Assembly (NCBI RefSeq): GCF_021018805.1
Contig: NC_086251.1
Coordinates: forward strand, 18,643,098-18,707,097
From: Prinia subflava
Taxonomy: Eukaryota > Chordata > Aves > Passeriformes > Cisticolidae
Direction of reading: 5' to 3'
Length of the DNA stretch: 64,000 nucleotides
Positions 10,026-25,500 of this stretch are shown piece after piece (positions within the stretch are counted from its first letter, which is position 1; each line of letters opens with the position of its first letter). The notes beneath the pieces are model-generated. The model did no database searches and was not told the DNA's origin. It saw nothing but the letters and a program-made list of their open reading frames with translations. A program made the position numbers and the translations under genes.

Positions 10026-13000
10026 GCATGACTTTGGGAAAATTTTGGCCAGCAAGGAAAAGCAGAGGAGCTGGTTGAACAGTGCAGCCACAATTACTGC
10101 TTGAACAGCTCTTTTGTCCTTTCAAGAGAGGAACTGAAGCTGAGGATCTTGGCTGGGACTGAAGATGCAGGGACAGTTCCCACCAGATGTTGACCTGTAT
10201 CCCAAGTGTCACATGAACAGATCTGCTCTCATGCTTTGAACCCTACAGGAATTCCAGCCACAGATGCATCTACCCCAAAACTGGGAGTTTTCTAACCCCA
10301 GCAGTGGCTGGAGGGGCAGAGCCTATGCCAGGACAGCTGCTCCCCAAATAACTCCTTCAGCCCACTCGCAGCTCTTGACCACAGCTACGGGGATGCACTG
10401 AGGCCAGGGCCAGTGAGTTCAGACACTTCCTCTTTCACATCCTGCCCCTCCAGATGACGCTGTGATTCCCTGCAGGGATGTTCCCAGCCCTGGGAGACTG
10501 GGGAAATAACATAGGCACGGTGGGGTTCCCCAAAGGACAGGGCACACAGGCAGGGACTCAGTGATAGCTGAGAGTGTCCCCAAACAGATGGCATTTAGAG
10601 AAGAGAGATTTGCAGGTGAGGAGAGCACCAGCAGAATGGGAATCACATGATACCAGAGCAAAGCATAGTTACATTTACTTTCCTCTCCCTTGTTTCACTT
10701 CCTCCCATGATGCCAAACACGGCATCCTCTTATGCAATGCACCCTAATCAGGACTGACGCATCACCATTTCTCAGCATCACCACGGAAATGTGGGACATG
10801 CTCCAAGCCCAGCAGGAAAGCAAGCCTTCACCCTCTCCCAAATGCCCAGTCTCTCCCTCTGGGACAACCCAAAGAACTCCCACCCCACTGAGCCAGAGAA
10901 GCAAAGAGCTCTTTGGCTCTGTGCTGGGCCATGCCCCTGCAGCGTGGCACCAGCTGGATCCTCCAGGCGCTCACCTCCCCCTTTCATTTCCTTCTCTTGT
11001 GTTGCTCCTGCCTCCCTGACCTCTGCCAGGGAACCCCACCCTCTCTTTCTCCATCCAACCTCAGAGCAGCTCTCAAGAACCTGAGCACCTCTGGCCAGAT
11101 GGCAGGGACAAGAATATGTCCCAAAAATAGTACTGGAGGTCACCTTTGAGACAAATATGGTGGCAGAGTAGGTCCCGAGTCAAATTCCTGGTGCAGCATC
11201 CCTCCCTGCCTGTGCTGAACGAGCCTTTGGCATCACCAAAGTCTTTAGTGGTCTTTCACTCCTGTGCAAAAGAGGTTATACTGTTACCAAACTACAGCAT
11301 GTATTGAATAAATAAGATTTCTTTCCTTACACAGGTAGCAGCATCTGATTTATCTACAAGGGTCAACTAGAAAGGGAGGAAAAAAGTAAGCAAGTAGTAT
11401 GCACAGTATACTAGGAAACCTGTTTTCTAGAACCTGCCAGAAGAGGCATTTTGAGGCATGTTTCTCACTGCCTTTCCCAGAAGGCAGCTTACAACTTGGT
11501 AATTCAATTTTAATGGCAGACAGAAAGAACCAGTATTCCTGTTCATGTGAATTCAGCAGAAAGCATGTGCAGAAGGTGTAGTTTTTGGTCTCAGCACTCC
11601 TCAGGCAATGGCACGTGCAGAGGTAACAAATTTAACAGGCCTCGCAGTGCAGGCACTCCAAATACACCCTGGAACAGGCTCTTATCTTTATTGCCACTTC
11701 AAGGGTAACATTAAACAAGAATTTAAAGCAGTGAAACAGTCAAAGGAATGAAACAGACTGATGCTGCCTTCCTGGTAAATGGTGTAGTTGCTTCTATTAT
11801 TTGGTCAAGCCTTGTTTTTCACACTACCTACCCCTTTTCACTCTGTATACAGACAGGTTATGGCAAAATTGCTCCTCTGAGATATTCAGAGGTGTCCAAT
11901 TTCCAGCCTAAGTGTATGCACAACTAGATCACATTCTCTCATTCTTGTGCCAACAGTGCCAATAAAGTTTCTGAATCTTTATTTCGCCAAGAAATCTATC
12001 AGCAGTGTTTGTATTTACCACCCCACACCCATGTTCTGCGAATGTATTCCAGCTCCATGTTTAGCCTGAAAACTGAAAACTCTGCCAACTGTTCTTCTGC
12101 AGCCAGTGCTGGGTCTTTTCCAAAAATCTGCAAAGCAACTCCAAAGTTATCACTTCCTTATCATCCATCCAGGCTGCACTTCCACAGAGGAAGCATACAG
12201 GACCAAGGAAGATGAACTCCAAAATGCTCAGGATTCATCCATAAACACTCCTCTAGCACAGTGAGTGATGGGAGTGAAGCACTGTGCCAGCCCACACACC
12301 AGTGGTATATAGGCTTGTTTTGTTTAAGTAGTGAAAAAAAATAAACTCTCCAAACCAGTTTCCAAAAGGGAAAATCGGTTTCTGAGTTGTAACTTACTGG
12401 TTTGCTCTTCCATTCCTCTGTGAAACATCTCCTGCCTAGCAGGGTTTGAAGGGGAATGATTCAAGTCAGGTTCAAGGGTGCTGATATCATTCAAGGGCCT
12501 GTTTCAGATGGCCACTTAAAAGACCTCTCTGCAGTACCTGCAGGGAGGGAGCTTTGCTAAAGCAATCGGGATGAAGTCAGAATATGTGCTGGACTCCTTT
12601 GATTTTTGATAGGCAGACCAGTTGCCCTGCAGAGGAGGAGGGACAACCACTAATCCAACTCCCAGCCTCTTCCACAAACACAGCATTCCTTATGCAAGAG
12701 CCAAGCGTGCAGGTTTACACGGAACAGCCACGCCCAGGGGCAGACGCAAGACAAACAAATGACACCTGCTATAGGACAAAAACCATTCAAAATAACTTTA
12801 TAAACTCTGTCACATTTCTGCTTTGTACATCAGTTCAACCTTATCCTTTGGGCTTGTTACAGAAAATTGACAATGCTTGCTTTTTGTTTCGCTTTTTCCT
12901 GAAAGGCAGACACAAAACCAGCCATCAGTGCATTATTTACACAAGTGCAACACAATCTCCCACCCCCAAATAATTTTTTTCACTAACCAGGTACTTCCAA

Positions 13001-13327
13001 CAGAATGTAAATCAACACCACAGCTTGAGCAGTGCTTCTGAAGTCAGTTTGTAAAGGTTAGCTCACTTCTGCAATCCCCAAATGCCAGAGCGAGTAAAGC
13101 TTCGCTCACCATCCAACAGGCTAAAAATACAACATTTCAAGTATTAAATCAGAAATTTCTACAGACAATCCGTATTTCGATAAATAAAAACAAGGGAAAC
13201 AGTATACGGCTCTCAGTATACTGTATGGAAAGTGGTGTCCAGTTTCAAACTTCAGCAAGACAAGTGCACAGGCCAAAAATGTGATCAAAGTAACCCTGAA
13301 AACTGCAGCAATCCGGGAGCTTCAAAA
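10026..13327. other. Intergenic to PHRF1 3' flank, no gene seen
   Basis: No conserved reading frame, tRNA-like fold or recognised repeat is visible. Reverse poly(A) hexamers (TTTATT on +) at about 11,688 and 11,972 could serve a longer PHRF1 3' UTR. Confidence 0.5.
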
Positions 13328-13596
13328 TTTAATCTCTTCTGTGTTTCTCCTTGAATTACTCTGCTGGTCTGAGGCATTTGATTGTTGTTTTGTTCTACAG
13401 CTGTAGGTAATCCAAAAAAGTCCTAAATTCATTCCCATATGGAAATGATTCAAGAGAAGGTTCCACAGATAAAGTCTATTATCATCCTGTTTCTCTGCAC
13501 TCTGCCTACAATGGGATGCAACTGCAGGTCTGTTACTCCCATCGTGTCCACAGCTAGGACAAGTTCAGTCCAAGTCATGCTGGCTGTGGCTCGCTC
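13328..13596 (-). other. PHRF1: PHRF1 3' UTR with possible poly(A) signal
   Basis: Immediately downstream of the TGA at 13599-13597 the sequence is noncoding. A minus-strand ATTAAA (TTTAAT on + at 13328-13333) is the nearest usable variant signal. Longer 3' UTRs ending at more distal AATAAA sites are possible. Confidence 0.4.
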
Positions 13597-16500
13597 TCAG
13601 TTTTCCACTTCACGTGTATCCTCACCATCAGTTTTCTTGTGTTTCCTCATGTGTTTGTATTTTTCCACATATGCCTTCACCAGGTTAGCCACCTTCATAG
13701 GGTTGATCTCTCCACTTTTGCTGTGGCAGATCTGCAGGGGATCAGAAAGGGCACTTGGTCAGTGACAGCAGCTCAGGCAAGTGGCAGAGAGCCCCTAAGC
13801 TGTTCAGGGGAGTCAATCCTTGCACAGACCCCCAAGGCTCATAGCAGGGCACATAAAGCAGAAAACAAAGCCAAGGGCAGCATTTTCCTTCAAGCATTCC
13901 AGAAACAGCCCAGAGCTTATCTACGGAGCACTAAGTGAATGCAGAGGCATCTAAAAGCAAAATTACTCACTTTTACTACAGGCTTTTCCACCCATCCATC
14001 CAGTTTTACACAACACGTGGTAGCCAAGGAAGTGCTGATATCCCATTTTTGGATGTTTTAGAGGAAGCAATGCTCAGATTACAAGAATTTGGCAGTTTTG
14101 AGAGCCCATTTTGAGACAGGGGAGAAAGCACAGACCCTACACAAGTTACTTTATCTCTCTTCAGAGAGGAGTTCACAGTGATTTCAGTACCAACTGGCAC
14201 TGCTCAGCTCTCTTATGGCTCATATGAGTCACACAGAAGACGTGAAATTGCAGCCATTACCTCGGGAATTTTTATTTATGAGGGAATTTCTCAGTGATAG
14301 CAAGAATGCAGAGCAGGGAGGAAATACAGTTATCTGAAGTATCAATTAACTGCCTTGACCACAGGAGCATTACTTCCCCTCATGAGACAACATTTACTTG
14401 CTGCTTGCGTCTTTTGTAGCCATGATCTACCCAGCACTAAGATTTGAGACAAAAGTCAGTATCAGCAAACATGCAAGGCCCTCTTCCAAGGTTCAGCGAC
14501 ATCATAGATACTCAAGTATCTATGTAGTTTCTCACTTTAAAACTACTTTAAAGTAGTTTCTCACTTTATCAGAAATAGCTAGAATTCTGGCTGAAGGTCC
14601 TAGTGAGAGGGATTTGACCATCCTCATCCAGGGCAGATACCATGTAACATTTCAGCTCAGGCAACTGAAGCTTGGCCATGTTCTTGTCCACTGAATACAT
14701 GACCTCATAAAAGAAACAGACTGACAGCTCTCATCAACAGCAACTACTGCTTCATCACAGGACTGCAGAGTATCAGTCAGGGTCCAAAGATCTGCTCGCC
14801 CAGTTATGGCATGTAATTGCTGAAATGGCAAGTGCAATCTAGTGCTGCCACTTATGTAATGACCTGCCCAGCTGCTCCTCTCCACCTCCTTTCACTGGGC
14901 CCTCACCTTTTGCACTGCTTTCCGAAGGATGCTCTTGTACTCCTCCTTCGTAATCTCCCTCTTCTGGTAAAAAGGTTTGATGGCAAGTTTCACTTCTTCC
15001 ACAGCCCTTTCTTGCATGTGAAGCTTCTTCATGTACTGCACAGGAAAGAGAACTTCATTACCTTGTGCTGTCTTGGGAATGGTTTCTGAATCTGTTTTTC
15101 TTAGAAGTGCTCAAACAACGAAAATTCTCATTTCACAATTTCGGCAACCCAAGTAATCACCTCGAAGTGATTTCCTTTACTGTCAATTGCTGTCTTGAAA
15201 CAAGTATCAGCTTGCGCTATGAGGAGCCCTTGCTTTGTGTAACATTTATTCTGTGTCTTAAAGAATGTGTTTTAAGTAAGTGACTACAACACGGGCTTCC
15301 TGAGTCTGGTCTCCTCCTTCCCTTCCAACAGCTCTGAAGTAAACACATATCCAACAAAAAGCATCAGATTCTAAAAGCAGTAAACCACAACTGTGAATAT
15401 AAAGCTTCAGACAGCTCTAAAGACAATCTGAAAATTGCAGAGTTGCCTATGAAGTAATGATTACAGGTGCCACCAAAATAAGTTCATAAAAACTGTTGCT
15501 TGTAAATGGAGGCTCAGTGGGAAATGCATCTTACTGTTTTGTTTTACAGTATAAAGCAAAATAAGGGTTTTCGTTCTTGTGGTAGCATCCACTGCTCCTA
15601 GCGCAGATGGTCTGGGCAGCAAATCCAAAACTCAGCAGCAAGAGACTTGCACTGAAAGATCTCCAAGTGTTTTACTATCTCTACATTTTCAGTGCTGATA
15701 GGCAACAAGATACAGTCCTACCTCTCTATAGGACTGTTACTGGAATTGACATTAATTTCAAAGCTGGAGGGGAAATGAGAAAACCAGGTGTTTAGAGAAA
15801 CTTGGACATGGTGGTTTCTGGAAAGTCCCTTCCAAATATTCATGCAAGAAAGTTTCAGAACTTTAAGAATGTATTTCAGATGTTTTAATCCCTCTCTGTC
15901 CTATTGTGATGAACCAATAGAAACCAATCCATTTCCTCAAATGGAAAAAATCCCAAACGAATTCGAAGAGAGAACTGCCTGCTGCTCCTGGGTTAGCACA
16001 GTCAGTCACCAAAAACAGCAAGGCTGGGAAAATACAGTACAGGAAGCCTAAAAATCCCCCAAATGAAAAAGTTCAAATAAACAGCTCATTAATTTTATGC
16101 ATTCACTCACTTCCTCGTTTTTTGTTTTATCCACTGAAGGTTTGGGTGCTTTGATCTTTTCCTCTGCACTTCCAACAGAAGCAGCTTGGATGCCTGGCTC
16201 AGAGGCTGTAGCCAGGCTGCCTGGCTCTGGGGTGAGGCTCTGTCCTGCCACGCAGCCAAGAGCTGGAAGACTTCCCTGCATGATGAACTGAACCGTGGGC
16301 TGGCTCACCGGGGCGTAGGGGGGCAGGCTGGAGGGCAGAGCTGGCGCCAGAGGGATGTTCTGACAGTACACCTGGGAAACAGACACCACGCCATAAACGC
16401 TCGTGCTGACAAGACACAACATCAGAGCAGGATTTTCAGAGCACCTTTTATCCACCAGGAGCCACCACCAGCCCCAATTCCCTTTTAACTGGTGGACAGC

Positions 16501-19500
16501 ACAGACTGGTGGCTCAGACCAAGGCTACCAAGCCAACATTTACAGCCTGATCACAGCAGGAAGAAGCTCAGCTTCTCAGACAGCATCGCCTTTCTGCAAG
16601 CTACTGCTGAAAGCAGAAGCTGCATGTACAGAGCAGCATTAAAGGATAATACATTTCTTCAATTGTAGGGAGCACCTGAGAGATTAAATGACTGGAGGAC
16701 TGCTGAGGAGTAATGGGCTACATGAAATGTACCACACGCAGAGGAAGGCAAACTGCCATGAGAGGAGGGTGTTGCACAACGAGGGCACAGATGAGATGAG
16801 ATGCCTTCCACGACACTTGGGAGCTGGAATAGGAACCAACCTGAGAGGAATCTAGATCAGGAAACATAGGCTCAGGAATCATATAATTGGTTGGAGGAGG
16901 CTCATTTAACTGCACCTGATTTAACGTTTGGTTCAAGTCCTCTGCTTTCCAGGCCCCTTCTTTTGCTCGCTGAAGTTTGTAAAACGGCATCCCTAGGTAT
17001 TGCAAGAGAAGGAAAAAAAAACATCTTAAGAACAAAGTAATCTGTCCAAGATTCAAACCCAATTCTATTTTAAAAATTAAAATAAAAAGCATCTAACCAC
17101 GAAACTAGCCATATAAGGATTTTTTTAGCAGTCATTTGTATTTTAAAACTTCTGATAATAGAGAGCTTCTCATCCCCTTGAGCAATTGCTTTCTGTCGGG
17201 TTTATCTGTTGAGAGTAACCGACAAGAACACAACACAAATAGCACAGGTTCCCAAGCCAAACTGTTTCTGGCAGCTTTGGTTTAGCAGCATTCACAGGAG
17301 TGAGTTACAGAGACCTGTCACACTTCTTGGTTTTGAGAAACATTTATAAATTCTGAAGGCAAAGCAACCATTCTAGTGAAGTGCAGGAAGGGTGGGACAT
17401 GGGTTGCCAGTTCAGAGATGGGGCTGCTGCCCGCGCTTCACGAGCGAACAAGCTGCCACCGGCTGAGCTGTGCTGACAGCACGTCCTCTCCAATTCATTA
17501 ACACAGCTCACCTTGTGATTTCAACCAGTGCAAAATGTCACCTCTCAGGATTGCAAACCACAGCATCAGCCCAGCTCCGAAGACAGAGCTCCTACTCTAC
17601 AACCAGGTTTGGTCAGGCACCAAAACCCTAAGCCTTATACAGCCTGTTTCTACTGCTGTTTCTTTTCCAAAAGAGACTTACTTGGAGCTTTTCCAGCAGA
17701 TAACATGCCGCTTTCCTCCTCTTGAAGATTCCAGGTAACTCTTTTCACTGGTGCTTTTGATTTCGAGGCAGGACCCTGAGGTACCACTTCCAGTTCAGGC
17801 TTAGTGAAATTACTTGTATTTTCATTTGAGACAAGGCACTCCTCCTTAACCTCCCTCACGCAATCCACGACTTTGCTTTTGGATGAGCTTTGAATCGGTG
17901 CAGCCTCAGCTGGAACGTGCACAATAACTTCCTTCTTTGGGGGTTGTTCCATCAGAGATGAACATAATGCAGTATTTTCTATTTTAACTGTAATCTCTAA
18001 GTTTGTATTGCTACAGCTACTGAGCACTGCTGCATCTGTACTATTCATTAAGTCCGTTTCAGCAAAAGAATCCACATCACCAATTGGGACACAAATGTTT
18101 GTGATCTCTGGCGCAGGGAATGAAGTTTCATTGCTCATTTCCTGATGGATGGACTCTACCTTTACAGTTTCTTGGACCTCTCTCATGGGAACTGGGGTCT
18201 CAGTCTGTATTTCCTCAAGTTTGACGTTTGGTTGGATGGTTATGGAAAGCCCTTCTAGTACTAGCTCCTCTTTCGGCTCTTGTTTCAGAGAATGGGGTTG
18301 CTCCAGACACCTGGTCACATTTTCAGCTGGAGGCTTTTGATCCTTTTCTGGTGCAGGAGGAAGCATGGTCTCTTTTGATCTGTGTTTCCTTTCTTTGGAA
18401 CGCGATCGGGATCGCAGTCTTTTTTCCTTTGATTTGCTGCTTTTGTGCTCCCGAGATCGAGATGCAGACCTTGACCTCGACCTCCACTTTCTCCTCTCCC
18501 GAGATTTGGATCTTGATCTCTTTCTGTCCCTTGACTTTGAAGCAGCTTCTTTATCATACCTCTCGTAGCTCTTGTCCCTCCTGTGCTTCCGCCTTTTAGT
18601 CCTCTCAGTGCTGTTCGACCGGGAGCGGTCCCTCCGCCTTGATCTTGAGCGAGACCGTCTTTTCTTTTTCCTATTTTCATAAAAATCAGAAGTACTTCCA
18701 GGACTACCTGAACGTGATCTAGATTTCCTTCTGTCCCTAGACCAAGAAGTTTTTGCCTTTTTATCCTTGGTTTTATCCTTTGTTTTCTTTTTTTTAGCTC
18801 GTTCGTGACTGCTAGAACGGTCAGTAGAAGACCTCCTGCTCTTGGATTTTAACGTGTGTGTTTTCATGTGCTCTTCCCCACCTGAACAAGAGGTAGATCT
18901 GGAGCTTCGGTCCCTTGAATGTGCTCTGTCTTTTGACCCTGAACGTGATCTCTTATGCTCTTTGACAAGTGCTTTTTTCCTTTTCATCTTCTTCTTGCTT
19001 CTGGAGCTGGAGTTTGATCTGGAACGTGATCGCCTTTCTACTTGTTCTGCCTTTTGGACTTTCTGCTGGCCATCACTCTTTGAGGGACTATCTGGTTCTA
19101 TTTTCACATTAACGCTAGGTCTAATCAATTCCTCAGCATTGAAGAACACATTAGGTCCTTCTCTGCTTTCCTCCTTTAAACACTTTGTATCAGAAATTTC
19201 CTTAACAGCAGATGAAGTGCAAGGACTGCTTAGGACGTCTGCCTCATCCGCATTGTCTCGTTCCTCTGTATCAGAGACCTGTTCTACAATCCTGCTTGCT
19301 ACTGTCACATCATCACGAGATTCTGTGTTCCTAGACGGCAGGTCAGAGTCAGTCCCAGACCCAAATATATTTTCTACCCTGTAAGGGGTGAAACGACGGA
19401 CAGTTTGAAATGTTTGAACTTTTGGATTTTCAATGGAAATAGTCCTGGTGATATTAGTTAGTTGGATCCCTGAGCCAAGCCTTTCAGGACTGCTGTTTGC

Positions 19501-22500
19501 TGAACTCGAGTCCGATCCTGTTGGCTCAAAGGGATCATAGATTTCACTTTTAACCTGCTTTTTCTTTACTGAGAAAAGAGGTGAAGGACTCTCTTTTTGC
19601 TGCACTTCATCGTCCACAGGGCGGAAGGTATTACAAAACCCTGGGTTAGACAGCCTGCTGGGATGCCCTGTGTTCCCGGGAATATTGATTTTAAAACTCT
19701 CAAAAGAGCCTGGGCCTTTGCCCCTCGAAGTGCCCAGCAGCGATGAGCCGCCGGAGCCGCCGGGATGGGTGGAGAACGACGCCCCGCTCGAACGCGTCTG
19801 TTGCTGCGGCTCCTTGGAACTTGACTTCTGGCTTTCCCCCCTGCTACCCTTTCCCGGCTGATTAGTGCTCTCTTTGCCAGTCAGCTGGGTTATACAGGAG
19901 CTGGGGATATTGCACCTTTGGCTTCCTGCAGGTTCCGGCTCCACCTGCTTGCTGCTGGTTTCTTTTTTAATCTTTGGTATCCTGGGAAGCTCAAAGATGT
20001 CAATTCTCTGGGAAGGTGGTTTTACTGGCGGCCTCACGGTTACAGCTTTTGAGCCAGAATTCAAGTTACAGCTCAGGGGCTTTGAAGACGAATTAGTGAG
20101 TACAAAGCTTTTAGATTTTCCATTAAATCTGGGCATTTCATCTAACTTTGAGCCATGCCTGCTCAAAGTCGCTGTATTCTGAGTCTGGACAGACCTGGGT
20201 GTCATGGAATATTCTGACTTCACAGTTGTTTTTTCCGGTGCAGTCTGTGCAGGGCTTGCTGCAGACTCGCTCCTGCTCAGTGAGGGTGGAGGCGATGAGA
20301 ACAAGCCTGAGGAGCAGGGTGTGGAGCGAGCACTCAGCCCTGAGGAAATGGAAGGTCCGGCCATGGAGCTACTTGCTGTGGTCCCTGAGAGCGCTGTACT
20401 GGGGTGGCTGTTGTGCCCTGAACCATCCTCCACTCTTGAGTCACTCGCTGATTTTTTGTGAAACGGAGCTATGGCACACAAACAGACAATTCAGCTTTTC
20501 AGGGCATATCCGGACATTTTCTGCCAATGTTAACAGAAGTACTAAGCCAATTATTTCAAGTTCCACTGTGGTTTGCAGACACGCCATGCAGTAATAAGGA
20601 AGTCCAATAGTTCTTTTGGTCAGATACTCACAGTTTAGTGCTAGACAACCACACCTTTGAGGCAAACACTAGTGTTTAGGAAATAAAGGATTCTGTTCTG
20701 TAGGTATCACCTGATTAGTGCTTATTATCCTGTACTTGCTGATTCACAGAAATTACTATAACAGAGGATGTTAGAGGCACTTATTTTAAGAATAAAGCTC
20801 TAAGTTTCAATTTGAATAGATTCTTTTCAAGTAATGCTATGCCAAGGGAAGACATAGCTGGAGATGATAGCACGTGTTTAGAGCCCTACTTTTGCAAAGA
20901 AATTTCTTGCCAGGGTCCTTCACCCTGCTCTTCAAACTGAAGTACAGGTCACAAGCATGGCAGCAATGCATAACACATGCCAGAAAAACTGGGTACTAAG
21001 ATAACTCTGGTCTATCCAGTTCTACATTTTTTATAACAAAGCAAAGCATGAAACCACTGTGCAACTCTTCTGAAAGAAGAAAATGATGTACTGAAATTAA
21101 AATCCTCCAGTAACATCTCAGGTCTGTATTTAAACACTGACAAGCAACACTACTTCAGAATATCCATCTTATAAAACAGGTTACTGTTGGCAGCTACTGA
21201 ATCTATACCAGATATTCCAGTAAGAGTATCCCTAAGCTTAAAGCCTGGAGGATCAGGGCAGATGTGGATGAAACAAAGAGGTAAACAGCACCATGAGGTG
21301 CCAAGTCCTTACCTTCCTTCTTCGCTGTCAGCGACCCGTCTCTGTTGATGACCACATCTGAACTGCTCATCATCAGAAGGCTCTGTCCAGACAGGATACT
21401 TCCCAACAGATCAGGCACAGGAGCAGCTTCTGCTTCTTGATCAGGACTCAAGGCAGGCACACTGCTTCTGCATGTTTCAGAGGGGTTACATTTCCTTTAC
21501 TCTTACAGCACTTGTTCTATACACACACACATTTATGTTAAAAAGAAACCAAAGTCAAGGGCATAAACAGAGGTCAGCCAGGGAGGTTCACTTCTAGTTT
21601 TGGCTTCACTAGAGTCATTCAGTCCCCATCTTTCTCTGACAAACAGGTGAAGCTTTTACTGACTACCCACAGGAATAACACAAAATAAGAAAGGAATCAT
21701 TATCTGAGACTTTTGTTAGCAAATGCTGGTGCTCACTGTCTTGTATGTTATAAGTTTCCAGTGCATTTAAAATGCATTTTTGGAGAATAAACCATGGATT
21801 ACCACTTCAGAAATATTTCTATCCTAGCTGCCTCTCTTGCCCCCACTAAATCACAAACACAAATGTATTCCTCAGTCCTACACTTCTATCTAAAAAAATG
21901 ACAGATCTTGAACCAGTGTTTAACCACAAGGTGCCACTGGTAGGGGTAGCTAAGAGCACAGCCTAGAGAAATTACACTGAAAAACAACTGCAATGCTCCC
22001 ACACATGGGACAGCACAAACACTCCTCTCTATGCTTTGCTCAGTCCTAAGAAGATGGTTTAAGTTCTCAGTTCTTGAAATACAGACTGATAAGGTGTTTC
22101 TGGCGTTGGGCATTTTTCTTTCTTTGCTTTTGTGTTGATGAGATTTGGGGGGGTTGTTTTATTTGAGTTTGCTAAAAAACAAACTTCCAAAGGGACCCAG
22201 CTCTTTGAGGGATCTAGATTTCATTTCTGTATAACAAAGCAAACTTCATTCACATTATGTACACCAAAACACATGTAATAACATACAACAGACAGACAAA
22301 ATGGGAACAATAAAGGAATCAACTGCTAAGGCCAGACCAGAACTCAGTGTAGCCCAGGCCAATGGAGCCTTTAGAAGAGCTGAGTATCACCTAAACAGTT
22401 CTATCTTCTAATCAATATGCTACTCAAATAACTCTGAGGACATGGAAAGCTTCTTGAAAGGCTCACTTCAGGACTGAAATGGGAAAGGCAGACAAATAAT

Positions 22501-25500
22501 CCAAGTTATCATAGAAATAGACTACTTTAATCCTGAGAAACCAACCTTCACTGTAAGTCAGATGCATCAGAGCACAGCTATGTAAAGCTTTCACACCTTT
22601 AATCACTTAAGCTGAGCTCCCTTCATTTCTCTTCAGCTCCCTCAGCCTTGCAGTTTTCTGGGACTCTGTTGGTACCTGCCTCAGTCACTTTCCTCATCCC
22701 TTTTCTTCTCCTCATGCTCCTGATTCCCTGTGTCCTACCTGTGAGTCCTGAAAATTCACTGTGGCTGCCAGTGGGGGGCAGCCAGGGCTCCCTGGCCTTG
22801 GCAGGCTTGCAACACAGACAGCAAAGCAACTGTTAAAGTGCAGGATCAAACAAAGCTTTTCTTCAATTTTCTGAGATCCAACAAACAGCAGCAGAACTGG
22901 GTGAGGTGGGTACAGTCCTCACCTCCTCAGGATGTGCAACTGGATTCCCCAGCCCTCTTGAAGAAACAAGTGGGTTTTTTAAGGTTAATGAGATGGGGAT
23001 TTAAAACATACTAATGGGGTTACTAAATAATCACAAAGCAAGTATGAAAGAGTCAGATTAGGGTGGAAATACCTATTTTAAATTTCAACAGAAATGTTAA
23101 AGGTATGACAAAAGAGTGTATGTGCTCAACATAAAGATTTCTTGCACAAATTGTTGTGGTTATTTACCTACATTTGTGCAGGCATGCATGTGCACACACA
23201 CATGCACTTCTTAGAAGACAGGGTGAGAAAAGGGTTAAACAAGGATGATCACCAGGTTTACTCTTTTGTTAGGGTCATTAAACAACTAAGAATAATAAAA
23301 CAACAATGGACTTTTACCCAGGAAGTCCCACAGAAATGGGTCTGGCTACAGGACGGTGAGACCTCAGTGCTGACTGGGAGAGAACTCTCCTTTTGGCACT
23401 CACTGGTGAATCTGGATTTGCTGGAACCTCTTCATTACTGTGATAAAACATACACACACGAATCCTGAAATTGCCTGAAATTGTTTTTCACATCAAAGAG
23501 ATGATATCGCTATGACGGATATGGTTAGAGAGCACTGCATGTTTCATTATGCTATATTAAAAATATTTCTGCAATATACTTATTTTCTGTTCTGCCTAAA
23601 TAGAACTGCTTGATTCAAACAGCACAGACTCAAATGTATATTTTCATATCTAAAATGTTAAATGGATAATTTTCTTTTATGAAAGGCTCAAAAAGTAGTA
23701 TTCAATGGAAAACTAAATTTCACCAACAATAATTTCAGATGCCCCCTCCCCAAAAATTTGAAGTTTATGAATGACATGAACTATGGCATAGTAAGATTTC
23801 TCCTGAATTTGAAGTGTCTGGAAGAGTGAAGACAAGAAAAGGAGAAACATGGAAGATTCCAGAGATTCACTTAATTTTGTGTTTACTGTATACCAAATAT
23901 GTCAGCTGTCTTCACTTAAAATAAATAAATAAAAAGCAAGGGACCAGACTCCTTCAGATTTTAACCTTTAAAGAGCCCTGTAGATCTTATTGAAAATTTT
24001 CATGAGGCTGATTTTTTCAGAAAAACACTAGAGGAGGCTGATTCCTCACAAGTTTAGCAACTCAGCCCAGAAGGAAAGAAAGAACAGACCATTATGTGTT
24101 ATCATGGGCTGTGTACCCAAAGCTGCCTTCATATGTGAGATTCATACTCTGAATAGAGCCATACGTACAAACAACCCAGCACCTGTTGAATTACCAGGTC
24201 CCTGACCACAATCCAGAGATCTCTCACCTTTCATAAGGATCTAACTCATATGGATCTCCAAACACAGAGAGAGAAGCTGCACCAATATCTGCTCTCATCA
24301 GCCCAAGCGAGGGCTCTGTTGGTTTGTACATGGAAGGAAGTGAGGCCCCACGCACAGGTTTGCTGAGACCAAGGGTTCTTGCAATACGGGAGCGAGTAGT
24401 AACCTCATTTTTCCCCTGCACAGACAAAGAGATTGGGTTATTTGTATGTTAGGACAGGTAAATTTGTGTTTAAAGCCCCAAATTCTTCACTTAGGCTGTG
24501 TACAGTCACCACATTACTACCATCAGCAGCACAAGTGGTGTGCATTTATTGTCTATATTCATTTTAAAACATTTATGAAACTTGTAACTATGGCCTATAT
24601 GTCACTTCAAACAGAGACTGCATGTATCAGATATAAGTGACCAGATAAATTAAGCTTCTAAAAATCTTTAATAATGTTAATTCAAAATTGTTGGTTCCTT
24701 ATTAAATGCTGGAGTTCTAGCTCTAAGATATAGACTCTAGTTAAAGTAGCTGACAAAAAGAATCAAGGCAGTGCAGAGTGTTCTGCAGAGTAATTTACAA
24801 GGGAAGACTACCCACAACTGAAAGGAATTTTGAGAACTCTTACAGCAGATAAGCTGGCTTTGCAACAACACAGCCACAAACATCCAGTCTATTAAAAAGA
24901 ATAGGTGCTGGCAGTTTTAACTGAGCTTGCAGCAGTACCAAGTAAACACTACAGCTGAATGGCAAGGCAGGACACGAAGCCTGCAGGACATGCTTCACAA
25001 TCTGATCCCTACAGCCCAGGTGACAGGAACTGTCAGCAAAGCCAGCATGCTTGTCTGCAAGCTGCAATTCACTTTCACATACAGCATCCTTCTGGAGTAC
25101 TCTGGACACATCCGGAACAGACTTCCACCAGAGAAAGAAAAGGCGCCTGCTATGACTGTAAAGTGGCACTTCTTTTCAATCCCATGTTATAGTGATTTTA
25201 CAGAGGGTTGAAAATGGCAGGTACTGACTGGCAGAAACTCACTCACACGTGATCTTACTCTCGTCTTTTTCCCCCTCCTCTTCTTTGTCAGACGCTTGCG
25301 TCTCTTCAGCTGTGCCCCTGAACTCTTCTTCCCAGCAGATTTTGTCTGAGTTCTTTTTTTGCCTCCTACTTTCTTCCGCCTTCCTGATGGGACAAAACCC
25401 AACGATCTTAGTGCTGGCACTGTATTTTACACTGTGCTCCCCTTTTTGACCCCCCATGACACACAAAGCAGCTCAGAGACACACAGAGTGCCACCAACAG

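Noticed and set aside
15780..15850. Possible CR1 LINE fragment (AAGTCCCTTCCAA-like phrase)
   Set aside because: Only one short phrase resembles CR1; the typical 3' terminal repeat and extended similarity are absent.
18842..19384. Plus-strand open frames opposite the large PHRF1 exon
   Set aside because: Shadows of the RS-rich coding exon. The minus-strand frame is the conserved one.
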